Shown: positions 49,569 to 58,476 of the stretch, one piece after another
Numbering within the stretch: position 1 is the first letter of the stretch
How the letters are laid out: every line of letters begins with the position of its first letter
DNA from: JBGSTR01 sp963707135
Lineage (GTDB): Bacteria; Pseudomonadota; Gammaproteobacteria; Chromatiales; Chromatiaceae
Assembly: GCA_963707135.1 (NCBI GenBank)
Contig: CAVPOY010000024.1
Location: 417,055-481,054 of the forward strand
Reading direction: 5' to 3'
DNA: 64,000 bases
Translations under genes and position numbers: made by a program
Notes under the pieces: generated by a model
Told to the model about the DNA's origin: nothing
Databases searched by the model: none
Seen by the model: only the letters and a program-made list of their open reading frames with translations

Positions 49569-50790
49569 CTATCGCCCTTGCGGCACCCAGCCGTCGCTCA
49601 GGGTCCGCATGAAGGCGACGATGGCGTCCTCCTCCGCGTCCGTGAGCCCGAGATTACCTAGCTCGTCCCGATTCAGGTTCTCCGTCACCTCGGGCGCCGG
49701 CCAGCAGTTCCCGCCGGGCCTTGCGTCCGCCAGCCCCTCGCAGCCGGGCAGGAGGTCGCGGGTGTTGTAGAAGTGCACGACCTCCCGCAGGCTCTTCTGC
49801 GCCCCGTTGTGCATATAGGCCTTGACGAAGCCGTCGCCTGGACGGAGGTCCACGTTGCGCAGGGTCGGCACCTTGTGCTTGCCCCGGTTCTCCGCGGCAC
49901 GGTCGGCGAAACGTGGGACCGTCTTAAGGAACCCGCCAAGACCCTCGTCGATCCACGCCTCGCCTTCCGGGTTGAATTCCGAAAGGCCGTACCACGGGTT
50001 TTCGGGATTGCGACCAACACCGAGGTTGTCGTAGGTGAAGTCGGTGAACAACGGCGGCTCCCCGCCTGGACCGGGGCGGCTCGGGTGGCAGGCGGCGCAG
50101 TTGCCCTTGTCCTCGCGGTCAAAGAGCTCGAGCCCCAGCCGCTCCTGATCGGACAACGGGTAGCGCTCGGGGTCCTTCAGATAGTGGTCATATTTGGAGC
50201 TGAAGGCATTGACCTCGGCGGACGATTCAAAGGCCGACAAGGCAACAGCGATCGCATTGTAGCCATCTACCGGATTGGAGCAGGCGGCGTCGCCAAAATG
50301 GGCCCGAAGCCGGTCCCCATAGGCGCCGGCGCAGACCCTGCCCACAACCTCGGCAGCATCCGACAGATTCTGCTCGACCGGATTCAAAAAGGGGCCCTGG
50401 GCCTGCTCCGCGGCCGGGTCGCCGAGCAGCCAGCCGGTAGCCCGGCCGTCCCAGAAGCTTCCGCCGACAAAGTGATCCTCGTCCAGGTCCAGGTGCAGCG
50501 GCGGACTCTGGGTCGCGTAGGCGACCGAAGGGGGCTTGCGGTTGCCGAACCGGCCATGGAAGGCACCCTCGTAGACTCCGCTCGCGGCGTTGATTTCGCT
50601 GTGGGGACCTGTCCAGCCCGCCGCCGGGCTGTGACAGCTGGCACAGGACTGGCCCGGCGGTTGGGAAAGGCCGGCGTCGAAGAAAATCAGCCGCCCCAGC
50701 TCGATAAGGGGTTCGCCGGCCCGGAGGTTCGTCGCAGCGGCTAACGGAGACGGCCAGAAGGACCAGGCGGTGGAGGACGCGAAATCTCAT
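49569..50790 (-). pseudogene. Di-haem cytochrome c peroxidase family protein, frameshift after signal peptide
   Basis: Begins MRFRVLHRLVLLAVSVS at 50790, then one extra base near 50740 moves the reading frame to LAAATNLRAGEPLIELGRLIFFDAGLS. From there one frame runs to the stop. It has two haem c sites: CASCH (50645-50631) and CAACH (50099-50085). GSFWDGRATGWLLGDPAAEQAQGPFLNPVEQ is typical of the MauG/CcpA group. Corrected length is about 406 residues. The IS4 element lies directly in its 5' region: the target duplication contains its AGGAG ribosome site, so its promoter has been moved away by 1.6 kb. Confidence 0.82.
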
Positions 50791-50796
50791 AAACGG

Positions 50797-50809
50797 CTCC
50801 TCTGGTACG
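50797..50809 (+). repeat. Target-site duplication, left copy (13 bp)
   Basis: CTCCTCTGGTACG, identical to 52389-52401 on the other side of the IS4 element. The length fits the 9-13 bp duplications made by IS4 relatives. Confidence 0.85.
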
Positions 50810-50810
50810 A

Positions 50811-50828
50811 ATGGCACTGAGTTAAGCC
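50811..50828 (+). repeat. Left inverted repeat of the IS4 element
   Basis: ATGGCACTGAGTTAAGCC. It matches the reverse complement of the right repeat at 16 of 18 positions. Confidence 0.85.
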
Positions 50829-50939
50829 CAACCGTCTGACCAAGCGAGGAAAACTGGGGGCTGGCTAGCCCGGATGATAGGCTGCAGGTTGCGAGACCAC
50901 AGCAACCATCCGAGCAGCCAGCCCACATGCATCCTAGCC

Positions 50940-52321
50940 ATGGCCCACGCACGGGGCAACAGCGACGTGTCCAGCACGATGTCGGCAGGTAGCGCGATTC
51001 CTACGCCATGTTCAATCTGCTGACCGGCCCGCAGCTGTTCGATCGGGTCGAAGCGCTGCTGCCGGAGCACCGCGAGCGGCTGTTTCCTCCGACGGAGACC
51101 TTGTCGATGTTCCTTGCCCAGGCGCTGTCGGCGGATGGCAGCTGCCGCCAGGTCGTCAATGACGCCATGGTCAAGCGTGTGATTGCCGGCATGAAGCCGG
51201 GCAGTACCGACACGGGAGGCTACTGTAAGGCGCGGGCACGCCTGCCGCTGACGATGATCTCGACACTGGCGCTGCGATGTGGGCAGGATCGTCGCCAACG
51301 GCGCGGCCTTCTTGGTGGCACTGGCGGGGTCGTCCGGTGCGTCTGGTCGATGGTGCCACGGTGACGTTGCCCGACACGCGAAGAGAACCAGGCCGCCTAT
51401 CCGCCAGTCGAGCAGCCAGAAGCCGGGATTGGGATTTCCGATCTGTCGTGTGGTGGCGCTGCTGTGCCTGGGCAGCGGGGCGTTGCTCGATGCCGCCATG
51501 GGTCCCTGCGAAGGCAAGGGCAGCGACGAGCAGTCGCTGCTGCGCGACATGCTCGATTCGCTGCAGAGCGGCGATATCCTGCTCGGCGATGCCTTCTATG
51601 CGACCTACTTTCTGCTCTGGGATCTGATCCGCGGCGGTGTCGATGGCCTGTTCGAGCAGCACGGTGCACGCAAGCGCAGCACCGATTTCAGCACCGGCGA
51701 GAAGCTCGGTGCACGCGATCACCTCATCGTCCTGACCAAGCCCAAGCAGAAGCCGGATTGGATGAGTCAAGACGAGTACGATCAAGCACCGGCCACGCTG
51801 AAGGTGCGCGAGTTCCAAGCCGGCGGCAAGATCCTGGTCACGACGTTTCTGTGCCCCAAGGAGACGCCCAAGAACGTGCTCAAGGCGCTGTACCGCCAGC
51901 GCTGGAACGTGGAACTGGATCTGAGAAATATCAAGACGACACTCGGCATGGAGCACCTGCGCTGCAAGACCCCGGAGATGGCCATCAAAGAGCTGTGGGT
52001 CTATCTGCTGGCCTACAATCTGATCCGGCTGCTGATGGCCCAGGCCGCTCTGCTGGCCGATCAGATTCCGCGCCAGCTCAGCTTCAAGCACACGGTGCAG
52101 ATCTGGCTCGCTTGGCAACAGCGCGGAGGTGGCGGTCACGATGCGGTTTCTATCAACGTCCTGCTGGTTTTGATCGCCGAACCCCGGGTCGGCTACGCCC
52201 GGGCCGTATCGAGCCGCGCGCTTTGAAACGAAGGCCGAAGCCGTTTCCGTTGCTGACCAAACCGCGCCCGGACACGAGAGACGAGGTTCGGAAAAACGGA
52301 CACCCGAAAAAGCAGCGCTGA
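50940..52321 (+). pseudogene. IS4-family transposase, several frameshifts
   Basis: Starts MAHARGNSDVSSTMSAG at 50940. The frame changes near 50985 before FNLLTGPQLFDRVEALLPEHRERLF. LVDGATVTLPDT (first DDE Asp) is in a second frame near 51350, and LLGDAFYATYFLLWDL (second Asp) is in a third. The YREK signature YRQRWNVELDLRNIK with the catalytic Glu is intact near 51900. The last part, GRIEPRALKRRPKPFPLLTK, is in yet another frame, ending at 52321. At least four frame changes make it inactive. Confidence 0.8.
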
Positions 52322-52369
52322 GTTCTGTCGTCCCCGGTCGCGGTAACGCTATGAATTATCGCGCTGAAA

Positions 52370-52387
52370 GGCTTATCTCAGCGCCAT
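52370..52387 (-). repeat. Right inverted repeat of the IS4 element
   Basis: Plus strand GGCTTATCTCAGCGCCAT, reverse complement ATGGCGCTGAGATAAGCC. Confidence 0.85.
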
Positions 52388-52388
52388 A

Positions 52389-52401
52389 CTCCTCTGGTAC
52401 G
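52389..52401 (+). repeat. Target-site duplication, right copy (13 bp)
   Basis: CTCCTCTGGTACG, matching 50797-50809. Sequence from here rightward was, before insertion, the upstream region of the di-haem peroxidase gene. Confidence 0.85.
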
Positions 52402-53000
52402 GATCGCTCGGCCTCACCATTTTACGCCTCCGAATCGCAGCCGGCTGCTTCCGGCTGGGCAGCTTCAGCCAGCGCTGGCCCTCGCTGCTGTAACCTGACA
52501 TCAAGGAAAGCGGACCCAGAAAGTTCGTGATAATCGCGGAATCCGTCCGAGCTGCCTCCGCATAAGCTGAGCGCCCAGGTTCGGCCATAAGCGGAAGTAG
52601 CCGGAACGACTCCGAAGCTCCCCGTGTAGCGAAAACGACACGCCGTTGCGGGAGATTGGATGCCCTCGGAAGTCGATCCGCTCCAATCCCTCCTCAAGGA
52701 TGCGCGAGTTCCGCTAAACGCTGGAAGCGGACCTCGGATTTGTTCTATGTCATAGGCTGGCAAAAGCCGATCTGGCTATTTAGGCAACGAGGAAGCGAGC
52801 GACAGCAAAGAGACGCAGAGCAGATCCCAGAGGCTTATACGCGGCAGGGGCCTGGACGGCGGCCGGGTATCGCTCCATCCTGGGTTGCGCCTGTTCCTGA
52901 GCAATTAGTCATCGGTCGCAGAGGCGCCGACCTGGGCCTCGGCGTTAGCAAGAGTTTGGACGCCCTTTGAATTGAATCCTCCCATTTGCGCTCAAGGACA
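52402..53000. other. Displaced upstream region of the peroxidase gene
   Basis: About 600 bases between the IS4 element and the AraC-type gene. No open frame looks like a real protein. It should contain the original peroxidase promoter (leftward) and the end of the AraC transcript. No clear terminator seen. Confidence 0.4.
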
Positions 53001-54107
53001 TTACTTCTTGCGCAATCTCGCGGCCTTTTGATTCTCCCGCCATTGGCTGGGCGTGATACCGCTCCAGCGCCGGAATGCACGCGTGAAGGCACTCGCGTCG
53101 GCATAGTCGAGTGTCTCCGCGATCTGGTGAACCTCCATCCGGGTGTCTGTGAGCATCTGCCGCGCTATCTCGAAGCGGCCCTCATCCAGGAGCTCCTGAA
53201 AGCTTGTGCCGCACGCATTCAGGCGCCGGCTGAGTGTGCGACTGTGTATTGAGAAGAGCATAGCGATCTGGTCCGACCTGGCGTGATCCGTCAGGAGCGC
53301 CGTTCGCAACACACGCCGGACCTGCCCCGGCAAGTCGTCGCCGTATTCGACCTCGAGCGCATCGATCTGCGTCTGCAGCAACCGGTGCAGATCGGGATCG
53401 GTTCCGGGCAAACGGTGATTCAACCAATCGGAAGGGAAAACCACCGCGTTCAGCGCGGTGTCGAAGAGCAAGGGAGCTCCGAAGAAACTGCGGAACGGCC
53501 GGACATCCTCCGGCTCGCGGTGAGCAAACCGGACCTCGGACGGCTTCCATGCCGGGCCGCACAGCGTGCGCAGGATGTTGACCATGGCGGCCACTGCACC
53601 ATCCCCGATCTGATCGGTTGCTACTGCGCCAGGTTCATAGATCTCGTAACTCAGAATCGCCAGGTCGCCGTCCATCTCCAGGTTCGCCACTGCGCCGCGG
53701 ACGTGGAGATGCAAAAAGCGCACGAGGCTGCGTAAGGCCGCTCCTACGTCCGGCGAGTATTTTACCAGCAGGCCCATCAACCCCAGGGAATGCAGACCGG
53801 CCTGCTGGCCGACCAGCAGCCCCAGATGCTGGCAGCCGGTGCTGTCCGTGCAATGTGCGAGCAGGCGGCTGCGGGCGGCGTAGGAGATCCGATTGTCAGG
53901 GTTGTCGAACAGGCCGAGGTCGAATCCCGCCTCGGCCAGCACCTCACCCGGGTTTGCACCCAGGCTCCGGAGAACCGCCGGAAGTGCCATGGTGGCGCCG
54001 ATACGCAGCTCAGTTTCCGGGTCTGTGAGTTCTGTTCGGCGTCGGGCCATGGCAACAGTTTGTCGAAGACTTGCTCTCGGCCCGGCATCATAGACAGACA
54101 TGTCCAA
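53001..54107 (-). CDS. AraC-family transcriptional regulator (Arabinose_bd/OruR-like)
   Basis: A 368-residue regulator. The N-terminal part (residues 40-230, from LPAVLRSLGANPGEVLAEAGF) is the effector domain of the OruR/ArgR group. The C-terminal DNA-binding half has two helix-turn-helix motifs: SDQIAMLFSIHSRTLSRRLNACG and HQIAETLDYADASAFTRAFRRWSGITPSQWR. It is divergent from the rhodanese/lipoprotein/channel genes by about 200 bases and likely controls them. Start at ATG 54107 or the in-frame ATG 54050; neither has a strong ribosome site. Confidence 0.88.
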   Translation of the reverse strand: MDMSVYDAGPRASLRQTVAMARRRTELTDPETELRIGATMALPAVLRSLGANPGEVLAEAGFDLGLFDNPDNRISYAARSRLLAHCTDSTGCQHLGLLVGQQAGLHSLGLMGLLVKYSPDVGAALRSLVRFLHLHVRGAVANLEMDGDLAILSYEIYEPGAVATDQIGDGAVAAMVNILRTLCGPAWKPSEVRFAHREPEDVRPFRSFFGAPLLFDTALNAVVFPSDWLNHRLPGTDPDLHRLLQTQIDALEVEYGDDLPGQVRRVLRTALLTDHARSDQIAMLFSIHSRTLSRRLNACGTSFQELLDEGRFEIARQMLTDTRMEVHQIAETLDYADASAFTRAFRRWSGITPSQWRENQKAARLRKK

Positions 54108-54302
54108 AAATGTCTATTTGGTGTCTTGATATGTCCAGTGCGGCTGCGGGCGCCATGATAAGGTTGCCATCTGTCGACGGCGAGGCGTTGGTGAACATCT
54201 CCGTCCAGCTGATCGACATCGAGATTAATCGCACAGTGATGCCGAAGTGCGCCTTGACGCCGCCGCAACGCACTGGGCCCGGATCAACTAGAGGAATCGA
54301 CG

Positions 54303-54900
54303 ATGAATCCAAAGTGGCTATCGGGCCTCGTTGCTGCGACCTTCCTGTTTGCTTCTACGATGACCCTCTCGGCGCCCGAGGAGCACCAACCGTCCCGCAC
54401 GCAAACAAACCACCCTTGGCCTCTATATCAGCGCCGCGCAGGCCTACGAAAAGTGGAAGGCTGCACCGGACAAGGTAACGCTCATCGATGTGCGGACCCC
54501 GGAAGAATACGCCTTTGTCGGTCACCCGGAGACGGCATGGAATGTGCCATTCGCCTTTGTCACCTATCAGAGGAAGGACGGCAAGACCGAATACGGTCCG
54601 AAGATGAACGCGAATTTTGTCAAGGAGGTTAAAGCATTAGTTGAGCCGACCGACACCGTGCTGCTCATTTGCCGCTCAGGCGACCGCAGTGCCAAGGCAG
54701 TCGACCTGTTGGCGGCTGCCGGCTTCGAGAACGTCTACACGGTCACTGACGGATTTGAAGGCGACAAGGTGAAGGATCCCGGCAGCGTCTTTGACGGGAA
54801 GCGGATGAGGAACGGCTGGAAGAACTCGGCCCCCTGGGTCTATGACATCGATCCGGAAAAACTCATCCTTGAAGAGTATGCATCCGAGCATAAGCAATAG
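54303..54900 (+). pseudogene. Exported single-domain rhodanese, frameshift after signal peptide
   Basis: MNPKWLSGLVAATFLFASTMTLSA is a signal peptide. The frame changes by +1 near 54400. In the second frame ISAAQAYEKWKAAPDKVTLIDVRTPEEYAFVGHPE opens a rhodanese fold, and the active-site loop is LLICRSGDRSAKAVDLL with the catalytic Cys at 54670-54672. Clean to the stop at 54900. Corrected length is about 198 residues. Periplasmic sulfur or cyanide handling is inferred only from the fold. Confidence 0.8.
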
Positions 54901-54938
54901 TGCAGCCTATGGGCCGGACTCGAACCAACCCAGAAGCG

Positions 54939-55748
54939 ATGATCATGATCGAAAACCGTTCCGCTATTGTGCGGCTGTCTTGCGTTATTGCCTTTGCCGC
55001 GGCGATTCTCGTGAGCGGTTGCGCCACGGATTCCAGCCTCCTCGGCGACGGCACCAGCGTCACCGCGAGCGACCCGACCCGCGTGACGCAGAGCGGCTTC
55101 CTGTCGGACTACGGGCGCCTGGCCCCCGTCTCCTGGACGCAGGGCGTCCAGTGCTGGCGGCAACCGAGCCTTGATGCCAAGCAGTACGACAAGGTGCTGA
55201 TCGGGCGTATCAAGGTCAGCCTGAAGCCCGGCCAGCAGGAGGCTGTCGACCCGACCGATCTGAAGATGCTGACGGATTACTTCCACGCATCGCTGGTGAA
55301 GGCGTTGAAGCCGCAGATGCAGGTGGTCGATCAGCCGGGACCAGGGGTGCTCGCACTGCGTATTGCGCTGACCAATCTTGTCCCCACCGATGTGACCCGC
55401 AGCGTCGCAGGATCGATCGTGCCCTACGCCTTCGTCGCCGAGGCGGGGTCCGGCGTAGCGACCGGCCGGCCCGCCGGGTCGACCCCCTATCTTGGCGAGA
55501 CCGGCATGGAGATGCAGTTCGTCGACGGCGCCTCCGGGAAGATCCTGGCCGAGTGCCGCGACACCGAGATCGGCCGTAAATACGCGGCCGACCTGGACTC
55601 CGGCGCCGCGGGCGCGGCGCAGACCTGGGCGAGTGGATATGTGAGCGCCTTTCAGGGCTGGTCCTACGCCAAAAACGCATTCGACAAATGGGCCGCGCTG
55701 ACGGCCCAGCGCCTCGCCGCATTGCGTCGCGTGGGGGCGGCGAACTAG
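54939..55748 (+). CDS. DUF3313-type lipoprotein
   Basis: Starts near MIMIENRSAIVRLSCVI. The lipobox LVSGC lies 31 residues after the start, so the mature protein is lipid-anchored. The body, VTQSGFLSDYGRLAPVSW onward, has the DUF3313 pattern; DUF3313 lipoproteins are exported, and their function is not established. Located between the rhodanese and the small K+ channel on the same strand. Confidence 0.75.
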   Translation: MIMIENRSAIVRLSCVIAFAAAILVSGCATDSSLLGDGTSVTASDPTRVTQSGFLSDYGRLAPVSWTQGVQCWRQPSLDAKQYDKVLIGRIKVSLKPGQQEAVDPTDLKMLTDYFHASLVKALKPQMQVVDQPGPGVLALRIALTNLVPTDVTRSVAGSIVPYAFVAEAGSGVATGRPAGSTPYLGETGMEMQFVDGASGKILAECRDTEIGRKYAADLDSGAAGAAQTWASGYVSAFQGWSYAKNAFDKWAALTAQRLAALRRVGAAN

Positions 55749-55812
55749 GCTGAGACAAGGACGCGCCCATTCAGGGCTCGTCGTTGGTCTCGGCAGTGAG
55801 GGCTGCAAAACG

Positions 55813-56166
55813 ATGCGCGATCTATTGCTTTTCGTAAACAATTTTCATGTGATCGCCTGCTTCGTTCGGCACGTCTTCGTGTTCCTGTGTCTGATCCTGA
55901 TGCTGTTGGGGCTCGCGCTGGCCTGGGCGGAAGACTGGACCCTGGGGGACGCCGCCTATTTCACCTTGATCACCGGACTGACCGTGGGCTACGGCGACAT
56001 GACGCCGATGACGACCCTCGGCCGGATTGCCAGCGTCGCGTCGGCGATTATCGGCGTTGGCGCGACCGGTCTCTACGTCGCCATCGCCAGCAAGGCGGTC
56101 TCCACAGCGATCCGGGGCCAGCGCCTCCGTCGCGACACGAAGATTGCGGACGCCGATGTTGACTAA
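55813..56166 (+). CDS. Small two-span potassium channel (Ion_trans_2 type)
   Basis: A 117-residue protein with TM1 FVFLCLILMLLGLALAWAE, a pore loop ending in the selectivity filter TVGYGD (55981-55998), and TM2 LGRIASVASAIIGVGATGLYVAIAS. Only the pore core of a K+ channel is present, with a short basic C-terminal tail and no regulatory domain, so the channel should be a tetramer of this minimal unit. Confidence 0.9.
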   Translation: MRDLLLFVNNFHVIACFVRHVFVFLCLILMLLGLALAWAEDWTLGDAAYFTLITGLTVGYGDMTPMTTLGRIASVASAIIGVGATGLYVAIASKAVSTAIRGQRLRRDTKIADADVD

Positions 56167-56280
56167 CGGCCCGCACCGAAGCGCTGCGCCGGCGGGCCGC
56201 ATTCCGACCTGAGCCGGGTCACCTTCGCCACCCTGAGTTCTCTGCCGGATGCAGACGAGACCTGAAACAACCACACACGC

Positions 56281-57359
56281 ATGGCAGGCCAGCCGATGAA
56301 AACAACCACGAGACTTGTCGCATTCCTGGCGCTGCTGCTGTTCGTCTGGTATCTGTTCGCCGACCGCATCACGCCGTACACGTCTCTGGCGCGGGTCAAG
56401 GCGATCGTCATCGAGGTGGTACCGCAGGTCTCGGGCTACGTCTCCGCGCTGGCGGTGACCAACGCGCAGCTGGTCGAGGCCGGTGACCTGCTCGCCCGGA
56501 TCGATCAGCGACCCTTCGTGCTGGAGGTGGAGAAGGCGCGGTCCGCCCTGCAGTCGGCGACCCAGTCCGTGGGGGCCAGCTCGTCCCAGGTCGAGGTCGC
56601 CCAGGCCAGCCTCACCCAGGCCGAGATCAACCTCAAGAACGTGCAGGTCCAGAGCGCGCGCATCTTCGAGCTCGATCAGAAGGGATTGGTCGCCAAGGCC
56701 AAGGTCGACGACATGCGCGCCGACCTGGCCGCCGCCGAGAGCAAGGTGGCCGGGGCGCAGGCGGATCTCGAAAAGGCGCGGCAGCAGCTGGGCGATCAGG
56801 GCGCGGACAACGCCGCAGATCCGCTCCGCCATCGCCCAGCTTGGCGAGGCGGAGCTCGATCTGGAATGGACCGAGCTGCACGCGCCGTCGCGCGGTGTCG
56901 TGGTCGATCTGACGATCGGTGAGGGCACCTTTGCGAAGGCGGGCCAGGCGTTGATGAATCTCGTGTCCTTCGAGGATGTCTGGGTCGAGGCCTATCTGAC
57001 CGAGAACAACCTGGCACGGGTGTCCGTCGGCGATCCGGTGGAGATCGTGCTGGACCTGTATCCGGGCCGGATCTTCAAAGGCGAGGTCAGCAGCATCACC
57101 AACGCCGCGTCCGTCGGCCCAGACTCGCCCGGCAGCCTGCCGAGTGTGCCGAAGGAACAGGCCTGGCTGCGTGACCCGCAGCGCTTTCCGGTGCGCATCC
57201 GCATGCTGGGCTACGAGATCGGCAGCGAGAACGCGGACATCCGGCGCAATCTCAACGGCCAGGCCAACGTCATCGTCTACACCGGCGACAATGGGTTCCT
57301 GAACGCTCTTGGGGGCGGCCTGGATCAGGCTGATCAGTTGGCTCTCCTATGCCTACTGA
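56281..57359 (+). pseudogene. HlyD/EmrA-type membrane fusion protein, two frameshifts
   Basis: One N-terminal membrane segment (TTRLVAFLALLLFVWYLFADRI), then the lipoyl-like half VEVVPQVSGYVSALAVTNAQLVEAGDLLARID and a long coiled coil (to about residue 175). The frame changes by +1 near 56815 (GCCGCAG would read GCGCAG). The second half has SAIAQLGEAELDLEWTELHAPSRGVVVD and ENNLARVSVGDPVEIVLDLYPG. A second +1 change in the GGGGG run near 57311 precedes the C-terminus, ALGAAWIRLISWLSYAY, ending at 57359. It would couple an inner-membrane pump to the outer membrane. Confidence 0.82.
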
Positions 57360-57438
57360 GCCACCTATCTGAGCTGCCGTCGGCTGAGGCCGGCAGACCG
57401 GCGCCAGCGTCCACCGGCCGCCCCCTGTCGAGCAGGCC

Positions 57439-58476
57439 ATGCCCGACGGACCCACGACGCGCGCGCTGCGGCTCGGCCTCGGCGTCACCCTCACCTTCGT
57501 GATCGCGCTGGCCTACGACTGGACCCTGGCCTATCTGGCCCCGATCTTCACCGCCCCGTTGTTGCAGGCGCCAGCGGCGCCAACCCCGCGCGCGGCGGTC
57601 GGCATCATCCTGGTGACGTCCCTGATCATGGCCCGTGTGCCTGGTGGCGGGAGGCGATCTCGCAGGCCTACCCGGCGCTCTTCCTGATCGCGCTCTTTCC
57701 CGCGCTGTTCTCGACCTTCCGCTACGGTCTGCGCGGTGGCTCGTCCCTGGTCCTGATCCTGCTGCTGGTCGGGCTGATGCTGGTGCCGATGGTCGCGAAC
57801 ACCACGGTGGAGATCACGCGGGATGTCGCCGGCTCGTTCGTCGGCAACATCGGCGTCTCGCTGGTGGTGACGATGCTCATGTTCGCCCTGTTCCCGCCGC
57901 TGCCAGTCGGAACCGGCGCCGGCGCCAAAACCGGTCTTGCCGGCGGCGGAGGTGGACCGGCGCGCCTGGATCCTGACGGCCATCACCGGCTCCTACGCGG
58001 TCGCCTACTTCAGCTTCGGGTGGACCAACGTCCACACGCCCATCTACATCGCCATCTACGCCTACAGCGCCAACCTGGCGCGCGGCCTCACCGTCACCAA
58101 GGGCATCCTCGCGGCCAATGTCGCGGCGGGTCTGCTGACGCTTGTCATGTATCAGCTCACCGTCATGACGCCCCACTTTCCGTTCGTGGCGGCAATGACG
58201 CTGGCGGTCGTTCTGGTCCTCGCCCGCATGATCACGTCCGATGCGCCCTGGGCCCCGCTGGCCGGGTTTGCCTTGAGCGTGGTGATGATCCTCTACGGCG
58301 AATCGATCATTCCCTTCAGCGACGAAGGCGGCGCCAACTTCGCCGACCGGTTGGGCGAGCTCGGCATGGCGGCGATCTACGCCGTCGCGGCGCTCTATGT
58401 CCTCGATGCGTATTTTCCACCGAGAGAGGCCGGGATCGGGGAACGTCCAAGAGTCCGCCGCGCCCGCAGCAGAAAA
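57439..58476 (+). pseudogene. DUF2955/FUSC-like membrane protein, frameshifted and cut by IS1380
   Basis: MPDGPTTRALRLGLGVTLTFVIALAYDW and YLAPIFTAPLLQ open a multi-span protein of the DUF2955/FUSC kind that works with HlyD partners. The frame changes near 57635 (CLWWREAISQAYPALFLIALFPALF reads in another frame) and again near 57930. RRAWILTAITGSYAVAYFSFGWTN, VVLVLARMITSDAPWAPLAG and MAAIYAVAALYVLDAYF continue to the IS1380 end at 58477, which cuts off the natural C-terminus. Confidence 0.75.

Larger units (their letters stand above)
50810..52388 (+). mobile_element. IS4-family insertion sequence, 1.58 kb
   Basis: Bounded by 18-bp inverted repeats (50811-50828 and 52370-52387, consensus ATGGCRCTGAGWTAAGCC, two mismatches) and a 13-bp direct repeat. 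It contains one IS4-family transposase gene with several frame changes. It is inserted directly in front of the di-haem peroxidase gene. Confidence 0.85.

Noticed and set aside
50863..50880. GCTAGCCCGGATG inside the IS4 element, matching the left end of the IS1380 element
   Set aside because: It lies 50 bases inside the IS4 boundaries and has no partner repeat nearby. It is more likely a common REP-like or chance sequence than a second IS end.
52402..52980. Short open frames between the IS4 element and the AraC gene
   Set aside because: No family-like sequence, no ribosome sites, and codon use unlike the real genes around them.
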